A program made the position numbers and the translations under genes. The notes beneath the pieces were generated by a model. The model was not told the origin of the DNA. It saw only the letters and a list, made by a program, of their open reading frames with translations, and searched no databases. Shown piece after piece: positions 62,023 to 64,000 of a DNA stretch of 64,000 bases; the stretch's first letter is position 1, and every line of letters starts with the position of its first letter. Origin of the DNA: Mesorhizobium sp. B2-3-12 (GTDB taxonomy: Bacteria; Pseudomonadota; Alphaproteobacteria; Rhizobiales; Rhizobiaceae); NCBI RefSeq assembly GCF_006442205.1, contig NZ_VFVR01000007.1, forward strand, positions 303,923 to 367,922, written 5' to 3'.

Positions 62023-63678
62023 GTGGCCTCAGGCGAAGATGCGCGGGCGCTGGAATGGGCCGAACTCAAAGACCTCTTTGAGACGGCTCCGTGCGGCTAT
62101 ATCTCGGCCTCTCGCGACGGCGTGATCCAGCGGGTGAACCAGACCTTCTGTGAATGGCTCGGGATCCAGGGGCACCACCTTGTCGGCAAACGTCTGCCCG
62201 ATCTGCTGCCGATCGCAGGGAAGATCTACTACGAGACGCATTTTGCTCCTTTGCTGCGCATGCAAGGCGAGTTCAGGGAAGTCGCGCTCGACTTCCTGAA
62301 AGCTGATGGCAGCCGGCTGCCCGCGCTTGTCAATGCACAGGAGCGGCGAGACGCTGAGGGCGTGCCGCAATTCGTCAGATTGACCATCTTCGACGCAACG
62401 GATCGCCGGCGCTACGAGCAGGAACTCTTGAGCGCCAGGGCTTCGGCAGAGCAGGCAAACGAAGCGCTTCGGCGGCTGAATGCCGAGCAAGAGCGGATCA
62501 TTGCCGATGAGGTCGCGCAGCGCATGGCGGTCGAGGAGACGCTGCGGCAGTCTCAAAAAATGGAAGCGGTGGGGCAACTGACGGGTGGCATCGCGCACGA
62601 CTTCAACAACATGCTTGCCGTTATCATCGCCGGCCTCAATCTCATTCAGCGCCGGATCTCACCGGGCAATGACGATATCGGGAAGTTGATCGAAGCGTCC
62701 ATGGACGGCGCTACCAAGGCAGCCGCGTTGACGCAGCGGTTGCTTGCCTTTTCGCGGCAGCAGCCGCTTGATCCGGAGCCGGTCAATTCGAATGGCATGG
62801 TGGCGGAGATGTCCGAGCTTTTGCGAAGCACCCTGGGCGAGACCATCCACATGGAGACAGTGCTGGCGAGTGGGCTTTGGAAAACCGTTGCTGACCGTAA
62901 TCAGCTGGAAAACGCTATCGTCAATCTGTCTGTCAATGCGCGCGACGCAATGGCAGGTGGCGGCCGGCTCACCATTGAAACTGGAAATGCTGGGATCGAC
63001 GACGCCTATGCGGTCGAGCATGGCATTGCGCCTGGTCAATATGTGATGATAGCCGTGACCGACACCGGGACAGGCATGACCCCGGAGGTGATCGCGAAGG
63101 CGTTCGACCCCTTCTACACAACAAAGGGCGTCGGCAAGGGAACGGGGCTGGGCCTCAGCCAGGTGTTCGGCTTCGTGAAGCAGTCAAGTGGCCATGTGAA
63201 GATCTATTCCGAGATCGGCCATGGCACGACGGTGAGGATCTATCTGCCTCGCTATTACGGGACCGGAGAGGCGTCGGCGCGAAAGCTGTCCGGTGACACT
63301 CCGGCTGGCGCTGCGCACGAAGTCATCCTCGTCGTGGAAGACGATTACAATGTGCGCGAACTCACGGGTCAGATGCTGCGCGATCTCGGCTATGGTGTCT
63401 TGTCGGCGGATGGCGGACAATCGGGCCTGCGCATGCTCCATGAGCACCCCGAAGTGAAGCTGCTTCTAACCGACGTTGTCATGCCCGATATGAACGGCCG
63501 ACAGCTGGTCGAAGAGGCGCTTCAGCTGCGAACCGACCTCAAGGTGATCTACACCACAGGATATACTCGCAACGCCATCGTGCATAACGGTGTGCTGGAC
63601 CCAGATGTCCAGCTCCTTCAAAAGCCTGCGACGTTGAAGGCATTGTCTCAGAAGGTTCGCCAGGTGCTCGACAAGTAA
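62023..63678 (+). CDS. PAS hybrid histidine kinase paired with the RsbQ-like hydrolase
   Basis: 551 residues from GTG 62023 (GAGTGG six bases upstream). A PAS domain (about 10-125, APCGYISASRDGVIQRVNQT), a coiled coil (ANEALRRLNAEQERI), HisKA with AVGQLTGGIAHDFNNMLAVI, an ATPase (NAIVNLSVNARDAM, DTGTGMTPE, KGTGLGLSQVFGF) and a C-terminal receiver (VILVVEDDYNVREL, phospho-acceptor in LLLTDVVMPDMNG). Same plan as the IS-split kinase at 17065-20108, with one PAS domain instead of two. Coupled to the upstream hydrolase. Confidence 0.93.
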   Translation: MASGEDARALEWAELKDLFETAPCGYISASRDGVIQRVNQTFCEWLGIQGHHLVGKRLPDLLPIAGKIYYETHFAPLLRMQGEFREVALDFLKADGSRLPALVNAQERRDAEGVPQFVRLTIFDATDRRRYEQELLSARASAEQANEALRRLNAEQERIIADEVAQRMAVEETLRQSQKMEAVGQLTGGIAHDFNNMLAVIIAGLNLIQRRISPGNDDIGKLIEASMDGATKAAALTQRLLAFSRQQPLDPEPVNSNGMVAEMSELLRSTLGETIHMETVLASGLWKTVADRNQLENAIVNLSVNARDAMAGGGRLTIETGNAGIDDAYAVEHGIAPGQYVMIAVTDTGTGMTPEVIAKAFDPFYTTKGVGKGTGLGLSQVFGFVKQSSGHVKIYSEIGHGTTVRIYLPRYYGTGEASARKLSGDTPAGAAHEVILVVEDDYNVRELTGQMLRDLGYGVLSADGGQSGLRMLHEHPEVKLLLTDVVMPDMNGRQLVEEALQLRTDLKVIYTTGYTRNAIVHNGVLDPDVQLLQKPATLKALSQKVRQVLDK

Positions 63679-63867
63679 TCCGGAGAAGAGGTTTCAAGCC
63701 CATTTACCCGACGTGCCGAATGGGCGTCGGCTTGAGGGGTTTAGGGTGGCCGCCATCAGCGCCACAGGAAAGATTTAAACAGAAGGACGTCGTGCGGCAA
63801 CCATTGTCGAGCTAAAGGGCAGCGTATACCGCAGGCGCCAAGGTTGTGAGGTCGCATACGAGCTGTT
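63679..63867. other. Intergenic stretch before the partial DUF1810 gene
   Basis: About 190 bp between two convergent genes. No clear terminator or small gene. Confidence 0.3.
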
Positions 63868-64000
63868 TCAGAGCAGACTCATCGTACGCGGGTCACGCTC
63901 GCCCTCGAAAAACCGGTCTAGCGCCTGGTGGAAGATTGGGCCATCAACGCCGGCGGTTTCGCCAAACAGCGTCATCGATGACCGGAACTTCAAATCGTCT
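63868..64000 (-). CDS. DUF1810 family protein, C-terminal end (truncated by window)
   Basis: The minus strand enters at 64000 and stops at TGA 63868-63870. The 43 residues include KFRSSMTLFGETAG, then PIFHQALDRFFEGERDPRTM and SLL, the characteristic end of DUF1810 proteins (xLRSSMTLFxxxAPxxxVF...LxxFFxGxxDxxTLxLL). These small cytoplasmic proteins have no settled function. The start lies outside the window. Confidence 0.75.
   Translation of the reverse strand, partial: DDLKFRSSMTLFGETAGVDGPIFHQALDRFFEGERDPRTMSLL

Noticed and set aside
1..64000. tRNA, rRNA or riboswitch
   Set aside because: Read through for cloverleaf ends, conserved rRNA blocks and common riboswitch cores by eye; none seen. 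A covariance-model scan would be decisive.

Overview
The window looks like an accessory region of an alphaproteobacterium of the order Hyphomicrobiales (Rhizobiales), most like Mesorhizobium and its relatives. The reasons are the GC-rich codon use, an Agrobacterium/rhizobial-type transfer set (traG, traD, traC, a Q-type oriT, a large traA), a VirB conjugation operon, and many small protein families common in rhizobia (DUF736, DUF3606, DUF6894, WGR, HWE kinases). This assignment rests on recognised families, not on a search. No rRNA, tRNA or CRISPR array was seen.

Layout. 0-4.6 kb is a plasmid/ICE maintenance zone: an ArdC-like antirestriction protein, a cut-off PAPS-reductase-like ORF, a VapBC-type toxin-antitoxin pair, DUF736, a WGR protein and two copies of a ~150-bp non-coding repeat. 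4.9-6.5 kb is a macrolide-resistance module: a Mph-type phosphotransferase and its MphR-type repressor, with a promoter/operator closely resembling the known mphA one. 6.9-14.3 kb is the DNA-processing half of conjugation (traG, traD, traC, oriT, traA). 14.4-22.1 kb is a decayed stretch: an ISNCY remnant, an FAD oxidoreductase, a hybrid histidine kinase split by an IS630-family element, and an IS3 remnant. 22.2-32.3 kb is a complete minus-strand virB1-virB11 operon with an EexN-like entry-exclusion lipoprotein, faced by a divergent winged-helix regulator and followed by a second IS3 remnant.

33.8-43.6 kb is the most unusual part: a tight five-gene minus-strand operon encoding a ~2485-residue secreted protein with eight DUF11-like repeats and a cysteine-rich C-terminal region, two small secreted proteins, an OmpA-like peptidoglycan-binding protein and another secreted protein. 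It is preceded by a 15-codon leader ORF, a perfect 18-bp palindrome and a divergent LuxR-type regulator. I know of no described system with this make-up and treat it as a candidate new surface or secreted-matrix system.

44-64 kb is a mosaic of stress and signalling genes (DUF4239, an isochorismatase-like hydrolase, two Crp/Fnr regulators, two ArsR regulators, an HWE kinase, a lone receiver, a DUF892 ferritin-like protein, and an RsbQ-like hydrolase followed by a PAS hybrid kinase). Among them lie a LigD-type DNA ligase, small rhizobial proteins, several frameshifted remnants and two overlapping short ORFs with a YxxPxL leader motif typical of RiPP/lasso precursors. traG, traA, oriT and virB together are enough in principle for a self-transmissible element carrying macrolide resistance and the surface cluster. 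No att sites, integrase or replication genes are visible here, so plasmid versus ICE cannot be decided.
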